Below are positions 35,371 to 44,772 of a stretch of 64,000 nt of DNA, piece after piece. Position 1 is the stretch's first letter, and every line of letters begins with the position of its first letter. The notes beneath the pieces are model-generated. The model was given only the letters and a program-made list of their open reading frames with translations. It was not told the origin of the DNA and made no database searches. The DNA is from Paracoccus maritimus. GTDB lineage: Bacteria; Pseudomonadota; Alphaproteobacteria; Rhodobacterales; Rhodobacteraceae. The stretch spans positions 1 to 64,000 of the forward strand of contig NZ_JANAVZ010000007.1 in NCBI RefSeq assembly GCF_025195095.1, in the 5' to 3' direction. Both the position numbers and the translations under genes were made by a program.

Positions 35371-36102
35371 TCAGATCGCGTGGGCCAGTGTGAACAGGCC
35401 CATCGCCATCATCACCAGATTCTCGGTCAGCGAGACGAATCCCAGCGGCACATTGCTGTTGCCACCGACACAGGCGCATTTCAACTGTCGCTTGCGGATG
35501 AAGACGGCGCGAAAGACCGACCATGCACCGATCGCGCCGATCGCCAGCGCGACCGGGCCGGATAGCCAAGGCAGCAAACCGGCCAGCATCAAGAACCCCG
35601 CGCCGGTTTCCAAAAACGGGTAGGCATAGGCGTAGGGAACCCATGTCTGGGCTAGCAGATCATAGTTCAGGAACATCGTGGAAAAATTTTCTACATCCTG
35701 CAGCTTCTGCAAGCCCAGCAGCACCATGGCCATGGCCGCGAAATACGGCAGCACCATCCAGGGCGGGCCATCTGACATCCGGAAAACCGCCAGCGCAAGC
35801 AGCGCCGAGACAGCAAAGATCGCGATCACGGGGGTATAGCTGGTGTCGCCCGGTTTCGGCAGGGGACGACCGAAATGGGCGCGCAGGTCGTCATAACCAC
35901 CTATCCGCTTGCCGTCGATCCATGTCTGCGGTGTGGTGCCGACCTTGTGCCTTTCCATGAAGGCATCGGTTTCCTTGCGGGTGCGCAGCCTGTGATCTTC
36001 GACCCCATATCCTTTTCGCCGCAGCAGCCATTTTGACTTGCGGCCAAAGGGACAGAGGTGATCGGGCATCACCATCCGGTAGAGCGTTGCGGATCTGGTC
36101 AT
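35371..36102 (-). CDS. Glutaredoxin-MauE fusion membrane protein
   Basis: 243 residues from the ATG at 36102. Residues about 4-75 are a glutaredoxin-like domain with a single redox Cys17 (HLCPFGRKSK) and the TTPQTWIDGKRIGGYDDL substrate-binding segment. Residues about 90-243 form four to five helices resembling MauE/DoxX (GAGFLMLAGLLPWLS), ending with a CxC in QLKCACVGGNSNVPLGFVSL. A membrane-tethered thiol-disulfide shuttle is likely; the partner is unknown. Confidence 0.78.
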   Translation of the reverse strand: MTRSATLYRMVMPDHLCPFGRKSKWLLRRKGYGVEDHRLRTRKETDAFMERHKVGTTPQTWIDGKRIGGYDDLRAHFGRPLPKPGDTSYTPVIAIFAVSALLALAVFRMSDGPPWMVLPYFAAMAMVLLGLQKLQDVENFSTMFLNYDLLAQTWVPYAYAYPFLETGAGFLMLAGLLPWLSGPVALAIGAIGAWSVFRAVFIRKRQLKCACVGGNSNVPLGFVSLTENLVMMAMGLFTLAHAI

Positions 36103-36177
36103 CAGGAACCTGCCTGTGTCGGGCGCATGCAAATGCGTGCGTGCAGGACCAACGGGCGTCACCCGCCGTGGTTCCGG

Positions 36178-36627
36178 TCAGCGTGGCATCGCCTGCCAGC
36201 GATCCAGTGCCGCTTCGTCGCTGTCCTTCGCCGCGACCCAGCGCGCGGAGCCGTCCTGTCCGATCTCGCGTTTCCAGAACGGCGCGCGGGATTTCAGCCA
36301 GTCCATCAGAAAATCGGCGGCCTGAAACGCTGCCTGCCGATGACGCGCGGCCGTGGCGACCATCATGATCGGCTCTCCGACCCGCAGCCGTCCGTGGCGG
36401 TGCACGATCCGCCAGTCGATCAGGTCAAAGCGCCGGGCCGCAGTATCGCCGTGGCCCTCCATCGCGCGTTCGGTCATGCCGGGATAATGTTCCAGCTCCA
36501 GCGCTGCCATGCTGCCGGTGTCGTCGCGCACCACGCCAGTGAAGGTGACGATCGCGCCCGCACCCGCGCCAAAGCCTTCCAGCTCGGCCGCCGGATCGAA
36601 CGGCTGGGTCTGAACCCTTGCGCGCAA
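36178..36627 (-). CDS. moaE: Molybdopterin synthase catalytic subunit
   Basis: 149 residues. GAGAIVTFTGVVRDD, LELEHYPGMTERAM, IVHRHGRLRVGEPIMMVATA and the catalytic Lys region LMDWLKSRAPFWKRE are MoaE signatures. It transfers sulfur from MoaD thiocarboxylate onto cyclic pyranopterin in molybdenum cofactor synthesis. It starts 1 nt after the moaD stop. Confidence 0.95.
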   Translation of the reverse strand: MRARVQTQPFDPAAELEGFGAGAGAIVTFTGVVRDDTGSMAALELEHYPGMTERAMEGHGDTAARRFDLIDWRIVHRHGRLRVGEPIMMVATAARHRQAAFQAADFLMDWLKSRAPFWKREIGQDGSARWVAAKDSDEAALDRWQAMPR

Positions 36628-36628
36628 C

Positions 36629-36880
36629 TCAGCCTCCGGTCATCGGCGGAAAGAACGCCACCTCGCGCGCTTTGCCAAGCGGCGCGTCAAGACCCACCAG
36701 TTCCTGATCCACGGCGCAGCGGACCGCCGTCATGTCGGCAAATGCGGCGGCGTGCCAGTCGTCACGCGCAGCAAGTTCCGTGACCAGATCGCGCACCGTG
36801 GCCGCCTGCGTCTCGACCCGCTCGCGCGGTATGCCGACACGTTCGCGCAACCACGCGAAATACAGCACATCAACCGTCAT
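36629..36880 (-). CDS. moaD: Molybdopterin synthase sulfur carrier subunit
   Basis: 83 residues with a ubiquitin-like fold (VLYFAWLRERVGI, VRDLVTELAA) ending in the required Gly-Gly (FFPPMTGG). Overlaps the pgsA stop by 11 nt and precedes moaE directly, so pgsA-moaD-moaE form an operon, an arrangement I know from Rhodobacterales. Confidence 0.95.
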   Translation of the reverse strand: MTVDVLYFAWLRERVGIPRERVETQAATVRDLVTELAARDDWHAAAFADMTAVRCAVDQELVGLDAPLGKAREVAFFPPMTGG

Positions 36881-37502
36881 GGGCGGGCTCTTTCAGATAG
36901 GGCATCGCCTTGACGAAGTAATCCCATCCCGTCCAGCCGGTCAGGATCGCGGCAAGCCAGATCAGCAAAAGTCCGATCTGGTTGGCTAGGTCCGACCAGC
37001 TATCCGACCAGGGCAGCCGTCCTTCGCCGACAAGCGGCGGGTGGCCATGTTCGACATAGGCAAGCCCGGTGCCAAGAAACAGGACTGAGATCGCCACCAT
37101 CTGGAAGGTCGTCTTCCACTTGGCCAGTTTCGTGACCTTCAGCAGCTTGGCGTTGGGGCCAAGGAATTCCCGAAGCCCGGACACAAACACCTCGCGGAAC
37201 AGGATCACGGTGGCGGGCAGGATCAGCCACGGATTCATGCCCGAATATCCGGTGATGACGACGATCGCGATGACCACCATCGCCTTGTCGGCGATCGGGT
37301 CCATGGCGGCGCCGAACCGGCTTTCCTGCTGCCAGGCGCGTGCCAGATAGCCGTCAAGCCAGTCGGTGATCGCAGCGATCAGAAAGATCGTCAGCGCCGC
37401 CCAATCCGCCCAGGGGCGTTGGAAATACAGGAACATCAGCGGCACGGCGGGTGCCGCGATCAGCCGAAGCAGGGTCAGGATATTGGGAACGGTCCAGCGC
37501 AT
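36870..37502 (-). CDS. pgsA: CDP-diacylglycerol-glycerol-3-phosphate phosphatidyltransferase
   Basis: 210 residues. The CDP-alcohol phosphatidyltransferase motif DG-x2-AR-x8-G-x3-D-x3-D is fully present (DGYLARAWQQESRFGAAMDP then IADK). Four to six helices. It makes phosphatidylglycerol phosphate in the inner membrane. First gene of the pgsA-moaDE unit. Confidence 0.95.
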   Translation of the reverse strand: MRWTVPNILTLLRLIAAPAVPLMFLYFQRPWADWAALTIFLIAAITDWLDGYLARAWQQESRFGAAMDPIADKAMVVIAIVVITGYSGMNPWLILPATVILFREVFVSGLREFLGPNAKLLKVTKLAKWKTTFQMVAISVLFLGTGLAYVEHGHPPLVGEGRLPWSDSWSDLANQIGLLLIWLAAILTGWTGWDYFVKAMPYLKEPAHDG

Positions 37503-37682
37503 GAGCGCAAGCTAGTGTCTGCCGGGCGGATTGGGAAGAGGCCGCGGGGTCACTTCGGCGGCAGATCGACCGCCAGACTGCGCCGAGGCGCGGGATGGCA
37601 ATGCGCTGAACGATCGTGCGGCGGGGCAGACGGTTGGCGCCCTTGGGAACGAACCGTGACGCCCCGCCGGATGGTGCAAGTG

Positions 37683-38060
37683 TCAGGCCGCGCGATCGGG
37701 CGAAAGATCGAATGTCTTCTCGCCGATGGTGACATGAGTGGCCTTGATCCGGTTTTCGCCGAAATGCGCCGTTCGGCGGCCGACGACCGAAACGGGGTCG
37801 CCCGGCAGGGCCTGCGATTCAGTCAGCCCGGCCTTCAGGTTGCGGCTACGGGTGGCAAGTTCGATGGTCCAGTTCATGCCGTCACAGGCGCGAACCTGCA
37901 GCGTCGGATCGCTGCCGCCAATATTGTTGTCGATGACAATGGCATCCAGACGGATCATTTCATCGTCGAAATCCGTCCATCTGTCCTGAACCAGCGCGTC
38001 GTCCGGGGCAAGCACGGGCTTGCGGACCACGGCGGGGCCGAAAAGCGGGAAGTGGGGCAT
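37683..38060 (-). CDS. DUF6152-like protein
   Basis: 125 residues from the ATG at 38060 (GGAGG eight bases upstream). The core, VRACDGMNWTIELATRSRNL, ESQALPGDPVSVVGRRTAHFG and RIKATHVTIGEKTFDLSPDR, resembles the DUF6152 family as I know it (WTLEL ... GD.V.V.GHR ... KAE.I...G..YD.YPDR). The usual signal peptide is absent; the N terminus is instead PHFPLFGPAVVRKPVLAPDD. Function unknown. Confidence 0.55.
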   Translation of the reverse strand: MPHFPLFGPAVVRKPVLAPDDALVQDRWTDFDDEMIRLDAIVIDNNIGGSDPTLQVRACDGMNWTIELATRSRNLKAGLTESQALPGDPVSVVGRRTAHFGENRIKATHVTIGEKTFDLSPDRAA

Positions 38061-38186
38061 GGCAGCCTCCTTCATCAATGGTGCGGGTGAGCAGATCGCA
38101 ACCATAACGTGAAGACCGGGAATCGATGCGGTAGAACGCTACCGTATTTTGAGGATCGGCCTGATTGCGCCGGTGGCCCGTCGCGG

Positions 38187-40037
38187 TCAGGCCTTGGGGT
38201 GAAAGTGATCGTAGACTTTCTGCGCCATCGCCGCCGAGATCCCGTCCACCGCCTGCAGATCGGGAAGCCCGGCGCGGCTGACCGCCTTGGCGCTGCCGAA
38301 ATGGGCCAGCAGCGCCCGCTTGCGCGCCGCGCCGATGCCGGCGATCTCGTCCAGCGGATTGGCCATCACCGATTTCGCGCGCTTGGCACGATGGGTTCCG
38401 ATCGCCCAACGATGCGCCTCGTCGCGCAGGCGCTGAACGAAATACAGCACCGGATCATTCATCCGCAGCGCAAATGGCCGCTGGCCGGGGCGGTGGAATT
38501 CCTCTTTCCCGTGGTCACGGTCCACGCCCTTCGCAACACCCACGATCGGGATATCCTCGACCCCCAGATCGGCTAGAATGCCGTCCACGGCCGAAACCTG
38601 CCCGGCGCCGCCGTCGATCAACAGCAGGTCGGGCCATGCCGCGGTCTGGCGGTCCGGATCTTCTTTCAGCAGGCGCGAGAAGCGGCGCGTCAGAACCTCT
38701 TTCATCATCCCGAAGTCGTCGCCCGGCGCGATCTCGGTGCCTTTGATGTTGAACTTGCGGTACTGGCTTTTTATGAAACCTTCCGGGCCCGCGACGACCA
38801 TCCCGCCGACGGCATTCGTGCCCATGATGTGGCTGTTGTCATATATCTCGATCCGGCGCGGCGTGGCGGGCAGGGCGAACGCTTCGCCCAGGCCTTCCAG
38901 CAGCCTTGCCTGTGCGGCGCTTTCCGACATCCGTCGGCCAAGGCTTTCACGCGCATTGCGCAAGGCGTTGGTCACCAGATCGAATTTCTCGCCCCGCTGG
39001 GGGATCAGCACCTCGACCTTGCGGCCGGCACGTTCCGACAGCACCTCGCCGGTCAGCTCCGGATCTTCCGGGCCGTGCGACAGCAGGATCTGCCGCGGTG
39101 GAGGCTTGTCGTCGTAGAACTGCAGCAGAAAGGCCTGCATCACCTCGTCCGGGCTTTCCGCGCCGCCGAGCCGTGGATAGAAATCCCGATTGCCCCAGCT
39201 TTGATTGCCACGGATGAAGAAGACTTGCACGCAAGCCTGGCCGCTTTCCATGTGCAGCGCGACGATGTCAGCCTCGGCGACGCCCCTCGGATTGACCGCC
39301 TGCACGGATTGCACGGCGGTCAGCGCCTTGATCCGGTCGCGCAGCGCGGCGGCGCGCTCATATTCCATCGCCTCGGCGGCCTTGGCCATCTCGCGCGCCA
39401 GTCCGGCCTGGATATCGGTCGTCTTGCCTTGCAGGAAGCGTTCGGCATCGGCCACCAGCGCGCCATAGTCTTCCTGGCTGATCCGCCCGACGCAGGGCGC
39501 GCTGCACCGCTTGATCTGGTACAGAAGGCAGGGACGGGTGCGGGATTCAAAGGTCGAATCCGTGCAGTTGCGCAGCAGGAACACGCGCTGCAACTGGGTC
39601 AGAGTCCGGTTGACCGCGCCGGCGCTGGCGAATGGGCCGTAATAGTCGCCCTTTTCCGACTTCGCGCCACGATGTTTCTTGATCTGCGCGAAGTCATGGC
39701 TTTTCGCCACCAGGATATTGGGAAAGGATTTGTCATCGCGCAGCAGCACGTTGTAGCGCGGCTTCAACTGCTTGATGAGGTTCTGTTCCAGCAACAGCGC
39801 TTCGGTCTCGGTGCGCGTGGTCAGGAACATCATCGAGTGGGTGTCGCGGATCATTCGTGCGATCCGCGCCGAATGACCCGAGGGGCGGGCATAGTTTGAC
39901 ACCCGCGCCTTCAGATCGCGGGCCTTGCCGACATACAGAACCGCGCCCTGGGCATCCAGCATCCGATAGACGCCGGGGCTGCCGTCAAGGGTTCGCAGAT
40001 AGTCGTGGATCAGCGCATGGCCGGTCTTTTGCGTCAT
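38187..40037 (-). CDS. uvrC: Excinuclease ABC subunit C
   Basis: 616 residues. GIY-YIG nuclease ([20 protein letters not shown]), Cys-rich segment ([20 protein letters not shown]), UVR helix pair, RNase H-like 5'-incision domain ([30 protein letters not shown]) and C-terminal helix-hairpin-helix ([20 protein letters not shown]). Makes both incisions in nucleotide-excision repair. Confidence 0.97.
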   Translation of the reverse strand: MTQKTGHALIHDYLRTLDGSPGVYRMLDAQGAVLYVGKARDLKARVSNYARPSGHSARIARMIRDTHSMMFLTTRTETEALLLEQNLIKQLKPRYNVLLRDDKSFPNILVAKSHDFAQIKKHRGAKSEKGDYYGPFASAGAVNRTLTQLQRVFLLRNCTDSTFESRTRPCLLYQIKRCSAPCVGRISQEDYGALVADAERFLQGKTTDIQAGLAREMAKAAEAMEYERAAALRDRIKALTAVQSVQAVNPRGVAEADIVALHMESGQACVQVFFIRGNQSWGNRDFYPRLGGAESPDEVMQAFLLQFYDDKPPPRQILLSHGPEDPELTGEVLSERAGRKVEVLIPQRGEKFDLVTNALRNARESLGRRMSESAAQARLLEGLGEAFALPATPRRIEIYDNSHIMGTNAVGGMVVAGPEGFIKSQYRKFNIKGTEIAPGDDFGMMKEVLTRRFSRLLKEDPDRQTAAWPDLLLIDGGAGQVSAVDGILADLGVEDIPIVGVAKGVDRDHGKEEFHRPGQRPFALRMNDPVLYFVQRLRDEAHRWAIGTHRAKRAKSVMANPLDEIAGIGAARKRALLAHFGSAKAVSRAGLPDLQAVDGISAAMAQKVYDHFHPKA

Positions 40038-40256
40038 GGGTGGTTATGAAGTGATTCTCTGCACTCGCTGCAAGTTCCGATCACTGATTGCAAGGGTGAA
40101 GCTGTCCACGACTCTTGTGGATAACTCTGTGGGCGGGCTGTGAGGGGCAGCGCTTCCGCCCAGCAATCGTTACAGTTTCGTGAACCTGCCTGTAAAATGG
40201 GCAGCTGCGAATGTGATTGAAAACAAAGGATATTTTTCTTCATCGTCTCGTCCGGA
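40038..40256. other. Non-coding region upstream of uvrC
   Basis: No protein-like frame. It holds an AT-richer stretch before the uvrC start, where its promoter must lie; no -35/-10 pair stands out clearly. The antiporter terminator is just to its right. Confidence 0.5.
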
Positions 40257-40296
40257 CCAAAAAATTCAAGGAATCCCGCAGGTTTGCGCGGATTCC
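40257..40296 (-). terminator. Rho-independent terminator after the antiporter gene
   Basis: On the minus strand GGAATCCGCGC, a short loop, GCGGGATTCC and then TTGAATTTTTT. The 7-bp outer stem is perfect with further GC pairs inside and a T-run follows. It is about 80 nt after the antiporter stop (40374) and would insulate uvrC. Confidence 0.75.
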
Positions 40297-40373
40297 GCAT
40301 GTTGGTGGACAAACTTGGCCGAAGCGGGATCGCCGACATCCCTTGGCCGGCATCCGCCGTGCGCCAGCGACGG

Positions 40374-41306
40374 CTAGAGAAGGACCCAGACATAGGCACA
40401 ATAAGCCAGCACGAAGGCGGCACCGACCGGTCGGTTGATCGGTATGCCACGGAACAGGAAGGGCGCCAGCAGAAGCGAACTGGCCAGCATCACCCAAAGG
40501 TCGAGGCGCAGCATCTCGGGCGGGATGGGCAGCGGGGCCACCAGCGCCGTCAGGCCAAGGATCGATAACAGGTTGAAGATGTTCGATCCGACGACGTTGC
40601 CCAAGGCCATGTCCGCGCGCCCGCGCAGCGCAGACGCGACCGAGGCGGCCATTTCAGGCAGGGACGTGCCGACGGCAACCAGCGTCAGGCCGATCACGGC
40701 CTCGCTGATGCCGAACGCCAGCGCGATCTCGCTTGCGCCGCTGACCAGCATGTTGGCACCGACGGGCAGGGCGACCAGACCGCCGATCAGCCACAGCGAA
40801 ATCTGCCGCCAGCGCGCGCCAAGCGCAGCACCTTCCAGTTCCGAGGCATCCTGGTTCTCGGTCCGCGCGGTGGACAATTGCCGCCACAGCACCAATCCAA
40901 GCGCGACCAGCAGGATGGCACCCTGCGGCACACCAAGCGGACCCAGAAACGCCAGTGCGATCAGCAGCACCGTCGCGGCGATCATCATCGCCCAGCTTTC
41001 CCGCAGATCATGGCCGCGCGTCACGATCCCCGAAACCAAGGCGGTCGCGCCCAGAATCATCAGGACATTGGCGATGTTGGATCCGACGACATTGCCCATG
41101 GCGATGTCTGTCGATCCCTTCAGCGCGGCTGACATGGATACCAGCAATTCGGGCGCCGAGGTGCCGAATGCGACCACCGTCAGGCCGACGACCAGTGGCG
41201 TGATGCCCAGGCGCAGGGAAAGGTTGACGGCGCCCTTGACCAGCAGATCGCCACCGAAGACCAAGAGGCCCAGTCCCGCCGCCACCAGAAGAACGTCAAC
41301 GATCAC
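40374..41306 (-). CDS. CaCA-family sodium/calcium antiporter (YrbG-like)
   Basis: 310 residues from a GTG at 41306. The two alpha-repeats are clear: VAFGTSAPELLVS plus GNVVGSNIANVLMILGA, and VAVGTSLPEMAAS plus GNVVGSNIFNLLSILGL. About ten helices. Likely exchanges Ca2+ for Na+ or H+. Overlaps the 39-codon gene upstream by 11 nt. Confidence 0.92.
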   Translation of the reverse strand: MIVDVLLVAAGLGLLVFGGDLLVKGAVNLSLRLGITPLVVGLTVVAFGTSAPELLVSMSAALKGSTDIAMGNVVGSNIANVLMILGATALVSGIVTRGHDLRESWAMMIAATVLLIALAFLGPLGVPQGAILLVALGLVLWRQLSTARTENQDASELEGAALGARWRQISLWLIGGLVALPVGANMLVSGASEIALAFGISEAVIGLTLVAVGTSLPEMAASVASALRGRADMALGNVVGSNIFNLLSILGLTALVAPLPIPPEMLRLDLWVMLASSLLLAPFLFRGIPINRPVGAAFVLAYCAYVWVLL

Positions 41307-41415
41307 GGCGATTGATCCCCAGAAGTTTGAGAAGGAACTTGCGAAAGCCCGGACCGCTGAACAAGGCCAGCGCGACGATCACCAGAAGAAACAGGACGAC
41401 GACACGAACGCTCAT
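41296..41415 (-). CDS. 39-residue single-helix membrane peptide
   Basis: ATG at 41415 overlaps the S49 peptidase stop (ATGA) and its own TGA overlaps the antiporter GTG start by 11 nt, so it is wedged between two coupled genes. Sequence: one hydrophobic helix (MSVRVVVLFLLVIVALALFS) then a basic tail (RKFLLKLLGINRRDR). The double overlap is the best evidence that it is translated. Function unknown. Confidence 0.65.
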   Translation of the reverse strand: MSVRVVVLFLLVIVALALFSGPGFRKFLLKLLGINRRDR

Positions 41416-42221
41416 CCTCCGGCCCCGAAGCGCTGGAATGCGGCGCGTTCGGCGGCACTGTCGATCAGTGTTCCGGCTGACAGGCCCAGTCGGCGGAACA
41501 GCGACTGGCGCGGGCTGTGGACGGTAAAGCGGGTCTTGTCGCCATGGATCTGTTTCATCTTCGGGACCAGATGGCCGATCCCGTCGGCCAGACCCAGCGC
41601 GACGGCCTCGCGTCCGGCCCAGAATTCACCGGTAAACAGGTCGCGATCCCGGCTCAGCCTGTCGCCGCGCCGGGTGGTGACATGATCCTTGAAGGCGGTG
41701 TGGATCGGCTCCAGCACATTGTGAAGGCGGGCGACATCCTCGGGGTTTTCCGGGCGGAACGGATCCAGAGTCGATTTCGACCGACCGGCGGTATGAACAC
41801 GCCGTTCAATCCCCCAGCGGCCGATCAGATCCTGAAAGCCGAACCCGGCCGAGATGACCCCGATGGATCCCAAGATCGAACTGTCATCGGCCCAGATCTG
41901 GTCGCCGGCGCAGGCCAGCCAGTAACCGCCGGACGCCGCGACATCCTCGACGAAGGCATGGACCGGGACATCCGTCTCAATTGCCAGCCGCCTGATGCGC
42001 GCCGCGATCAGCGATGATTGCACCGGCGATCCGCCGGGCGAGTTGATGGACAGCGCGACGGCCGCGGGCTTGCCCTTGCGGAAGGCCCGTTCGATCACCG
42101 ATGCCAGTGCGGCGTCAGACAGGGCACCGCTTCGCCCCGCCATGCCGATCGCCCCGTGCAGGCGGATGACCGAGACGCGTGGGCCGCGTTTGAGAAGGCG
42201 ATTCAGGAAAGGGATCTGCAT
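41412..42221 (-). CDS. S49-family peptidase (SppA-like)
   Basis: 269 residues, the short single-domain type. SINSPGGSPVQSSLIAARIR holds the oxyanion region; the nucleophile Ser is in DVAASGGYWLACAGD; the general-base Lys is probably in AGRSKSTLDPF. Hydrophobic LGSIGVISAGFGF follows. No N-terminal membrane segment is obvious. A signal-peptide or membrane-protein hydrolase. Confidence 0.88.
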   Translation of the reverse strand: MQIPFLNRLLKRGPRVSVIRLHGAIGMAGRSGALSDAALASVIERAFRKGKPAAVALSINSPGGSPVQSSLIAARIRRLAIETDVPVHAFVEDVAASGGYWLACAGDQIWADDSSILGSIGVISAGFGFQDLIGRWGIERRVHTAGRSKSTLDPFRPENPEDVARLHNVLEPIHTAFKDHVTTRRGDRLSRDRDLFTGEFWAGREAVALGLADGIGHLVPKMKQIHGDKTRFTVHSPRQSLFRRLGLSAGTLIDSAAERAAFQRFGAGG

Positions 42222-42279
42222 GGCACCTCAGATAGTGCCGCGGCCTGCGCCCGGCAAGGCCGCCTGATCATGTTCCGGC

Positions 42280-43311
42280 TCAGGTCTTCGGGGCACGGAT
42301 CGTGTCGCCGGGTATGAAGGTCGGCGTCAGCGCGATCAGCCGATCGGGCGGTGGCGCATCCTTGCCCGCCACAAGCCGCGCGGCCCGCCGCCCGATTTCG
42401 ACGCGACGCGCATCGGTGGTGGTCAGCCGCACCGGCAACCCGTCCAGCAAATCGACGCCGTTGAAGCCCGCCAGACCAAGCTGCCCCGGTATGTCCTTGC
42501 CGATATCCAGACAGTGCAGCAATCCTCCGGCCCCGATCATGTCATTGGAATAATATAGAAAATCTAGATCCGGCGCGCGGGCCAGGATGCGTTCGGTCAG
42601 TTCGCGTCCCTTCAGCAGCGACGATCCGCCCTGATAATATTCGCGCGCCTCAAGCTGAACCCCGGCTTCGGCCAGACCCTGCTCGAACCCCACCAGCCGT
42701 TTGCGGGCGCGATGATCTTCGGGCATGTGGGTGCCGACGAAGCCGATCCGGCGATAGCCTGCGGCCACGATCCGTGCGGCCATCTCGCGCCCCGCGCGAA
42801 TATGCGAGATGCCGACCAGCGTATCGATGCCGTCGCCATCGGTGTCCATGATCTCGACCACCGGTATGCCCGCATTCGCAAGCATCGCGCGCGAGGCGTT
42901 GCTATGTTCGAGGCCGGCCAGGATCACCCCCGAGGGGCGCCAGGACAGCATGTCATACAGCACCATCTCTTCGCGCGCAGGGGAATAGTTGGTGACGCCG
43001 ATCACGGGCTGCAGTCCGGTATCGTCAAGTTCCGCCGAAATACCGCCCAGCACGTCCGGAAAGACCAGGTTCGACAGCGATGGAATGACGACGGCGACCA
43101 GGTTGACGCGCTGGCTGGCCAGTCCGCCCGCGATCTTGTTGGGCACGTAACCCAGCGACTTGGCGGCGGTCAGCACCTTTTCGCGGGTTGCCGCGGACAC
43201 GTCACCGCGATTTCGCAGCACGCGGCTGACGGTCATTTCGGACACGCCCGACGCCTCGGACACATCACGCAGGGTCAGGGGGCGTCGGGGACGTGGGACT
43301 GTCATGGCCAT
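42280..43311 (-). CDS. LacI-family regulator (gluconate GntR-like)
   Basis: 343 residues. The N-terminal HTH (LTLRDVSEASGVSEMTVSRVLRN) and hinge helix (KIAGGLASQ) are followed by a periplasmic-binding-like effector domain. Closest in pattern to gluconate/idonate repressors (VVIPSLSNLVFPDVLGGIS). No sugar genes lie beside it here; its neighbour is the tRNA and integrated element. Confidence 0.9.
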   Translation of the reverse strand: MAMTVPRPRRPLTLRDVSEASGVSEMTVSRVLRNRGDVSAATREKVLTAAKSLGYVPNKIAGGLASQRVNLVAVVIPSLSNLVFPDVLGGISAELDDTGLQPVIGVTNYSPAREEMVLYDMLSWRPSGVILAGLEHSNASRAMLANAGIPVVEIMDTDGDGIDTLVGISHIRAGREMAARIVAAGYRRIGFVGTHMPEDHRARKRLVGFEQGLAEAGVQLEAREYYQGGSSLLKGRELTERILARAPDLDFLYYSNDMIGAGGLLHCLDIGKDIPGQLGLAGFNGVDLLDGLPVRLTTTDARRVEIGRRAARLVAGKDAPPPDRLIALTPTFIPGDTIRAPKT

Positions 43312-43407
43312 CCGGGAATGAGAATGCGATGGCGAATGTTAGCGGACGCCAACGACGGCGACAACCTTGCCAAACGCGTCGCGAACGGTCTAAACGGCAG
43401 GCATAAA

Positions 43408-43484
43408 GGCCCCGTGGCTCAACTGGATAGAGCAGCCCCCTCCTAAGGGGCAGGTTGCAGGTTCGAATCCTGCCGGGGTCGCCA
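43408..43484 (+). tRNA. tRNA-Arg (anticodon CCT)
   Basis: 77 nt cloverleaf: 7-bp acceptor stem (GGCCCCG with CGGGGTC), D-arm with TGGCTCAACTGGATAGAGCA, anticodon stem GCCCC/GGGGC around CTCCTAA with anticodon CCT, T-arm GCAGG-TTCGAATC-CTGC, discriminator G and encoded CCA. Its 3' end is the attachment site of the element at 43485-54589. Confidence 0.95.
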
Positions 43485-43485
43485 A
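43469..43485 (+). repeat. attL, direct repeat in tRNA 3' end
   Basis: CCTGCCGGGGTC at 43469-43480, G at 43481, CCAA at 43482-43485. The same string with A for G at the thirteenth base occurs at 54590-54606. The 12 identical bases cover the tRNA T-stem and acceptor 3' strand, as expected for a tRNA-targeting integrase. Confidence 0.85.
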
Positions 43486-43489
43486 CTGC

Positions 43490-44584
43490 TCATTTTTTGC
43501 CTTTCATTTCAACAACTTGAGGGTTGGTTTTGTCCAACGATTCAGGGTGTTGGACATTTTCCAGATGCGACAAAGCATCCGAAGCGAGCTTCACGCGGCT
43601 GGCGGCTTGAACGTAACGCCTAGCCTCGCGAGGATCCTTGTGAGCCAGAAAGGCCATGATCTGAAATTCGGTTGCGCCGCGTTCTGCGAGTCGCGTGGCC
43701 CCGAATTTCCGTAGTCCGTGGGCACGACAATGAGGCAGTCCCGCCTCTTTGGCCTGATCCGCAAACCAATTGCCGAAGCTTTCGACGGTGTAGGGCTTGC
43801 CGCCGCTGTGAGTGAAGAATAGGGCCTGTGAGGTAGGAACCTGCCGGAGTTCTGTCTGCAACTCTGGCAGTTTTGACAGAGGCAAGGTGACGTCCTGCCC
43901 GGTCTTACCGCGCATATACCAGATGTCGGTGCCCTTGATGTTTTGCCGTCCCATCCGACAAGCATCCTGCCGCGCCGCCCCGGTTCCGATGATCAGTTCC
44001 AACGCGAGACGGGGCAGGGTGCCGGAGGGGTGAAATTCGCGATATTTCTGAACTTCCTGATCCGACCAGGTGTGAAACCCGTTGCTCCTGATCTTTCGGC
44101 GCTCGACGCGCTCGGTCGGAGGCGTGGCGTTGAAGTCGAGGTAGCGCTTTGCGTGGCCGTAAAGCTGGCCTAGTTCTTTGTGCAGACGGTTTGCCGCCTC
44201 TTTGCCGCCTTTCAGATCCATCAGGTGCTCGACATGGCGAGGTTCGAGGTCAACCAATCGGCCAGCGCCGATTTTCTGGCGTATCCAGTCCAACCGAAGT
44301 CGCTTCGCGTATCGGGTTTGTTCGGCCAGATCGAGGAAGCGCCGCGACGAAAGATAATGCGTGATCGTGTAATCGAATGTTCCGCGTGGGCCGGTCGCCT
44401 TCGGCAGATCGGGCTGGCCGGTGATAGCCGCCTTGTAGGCTTCGACCATGGCCTGGGAACCCCACGGTCCCGGAAGGTAGGTGTCGATCTTGCGCCCCTT
44501 AATAGTCTTGCGCAAACGGATGCGTTTGCCGCCCCGCGCGTCCTCGACGATAGTAGCGCCCGGAAACGCGTTTCTCTTGGTCAT
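43490..44584 (-). CDS. int: Tyrosine recombinase/integrase
   Basis: 364 residues. Catalytic-domain motifs: Arg in GTGAARQDACRM, HGLRKFGATRLAERGATEF (HxxR), HKD and the Tyr nucleophile in ARRYVQAA. The core-binding domain is upstream. Its TGA at 43492-43490 overlaps an ATG (43493-43491) that, in the excised circle, would start the reading frame continuing at attR. Its own start overlaps the 62-codon gene stop (ATGA). Confidence 0.92.
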   Translation of the reverse strand: MTKRNAFPGATIVEDARGGKRIRLRKTIKGRKIDTYLPGPWGSQAMVEAYKAAITGQPDLPKATGPRGTFDYTITHYLSSRRFLDLAEQTRYAKRLRLDWIRQKIGAGRLVDLEPRHVEHLMDLKGGKEAANRLHKELGQLYGHAKRYLDFNATPPTERVERRKIRSNGFHTWSDQEVQKYREFHPSGTLPRLALELIIGTGAARQDACRMGRQNIKGTDIWYMRGKTGQDVTLPLSKLPELQTELRQVPTSQALFFTHSGGKPYTVESFGNWFADQAKEAGLPHCRAHGLRKFGATRLAERGATEFQIMAFLAHKDPREARRYVQAASRVKLASDALSHLENVQHPESLDKTNPQVVEMKGKK

Positions 44585-44769
44585 GACAGCCCCAACAATT
44601 TATCCATGTCGCTGCCGCCATTAGACCCAGTCTGACCCACCGCGATCACGATCTTTGTCCCATCCGGCTTTTCAACCGAGACGGACCAATCGCTCTGGCC
44701 AGCTTCGCGCATAACTTTCGCGTAGCCAGCCAGTTCGTTAGGTGTGATGGCGGAGGGACGGTTGGCCAT
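44581..44769 (-). CDS. Small protein upstream of integrase
   Basis: 62 residues (RPSAITPNELAGYAKVMREA, QSDWSVSVEKPDGTKIVIAV, then a Gly/Ser linker and MDKLLGLS). The stop overlaps the int start. The position is that of an excisionase or int-regulating protein, but no DNA-binding fold is obvious, so that is a guess from position. Confidence 0.6.
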   Translation of the reverse strand: MANRPSAITPNELAGYAKVMREAGQSDWSVSVEKPDGTKIVIAVGQTGSNGGSDMDKLLGLS

Positions 44770-44772
44770 GTA

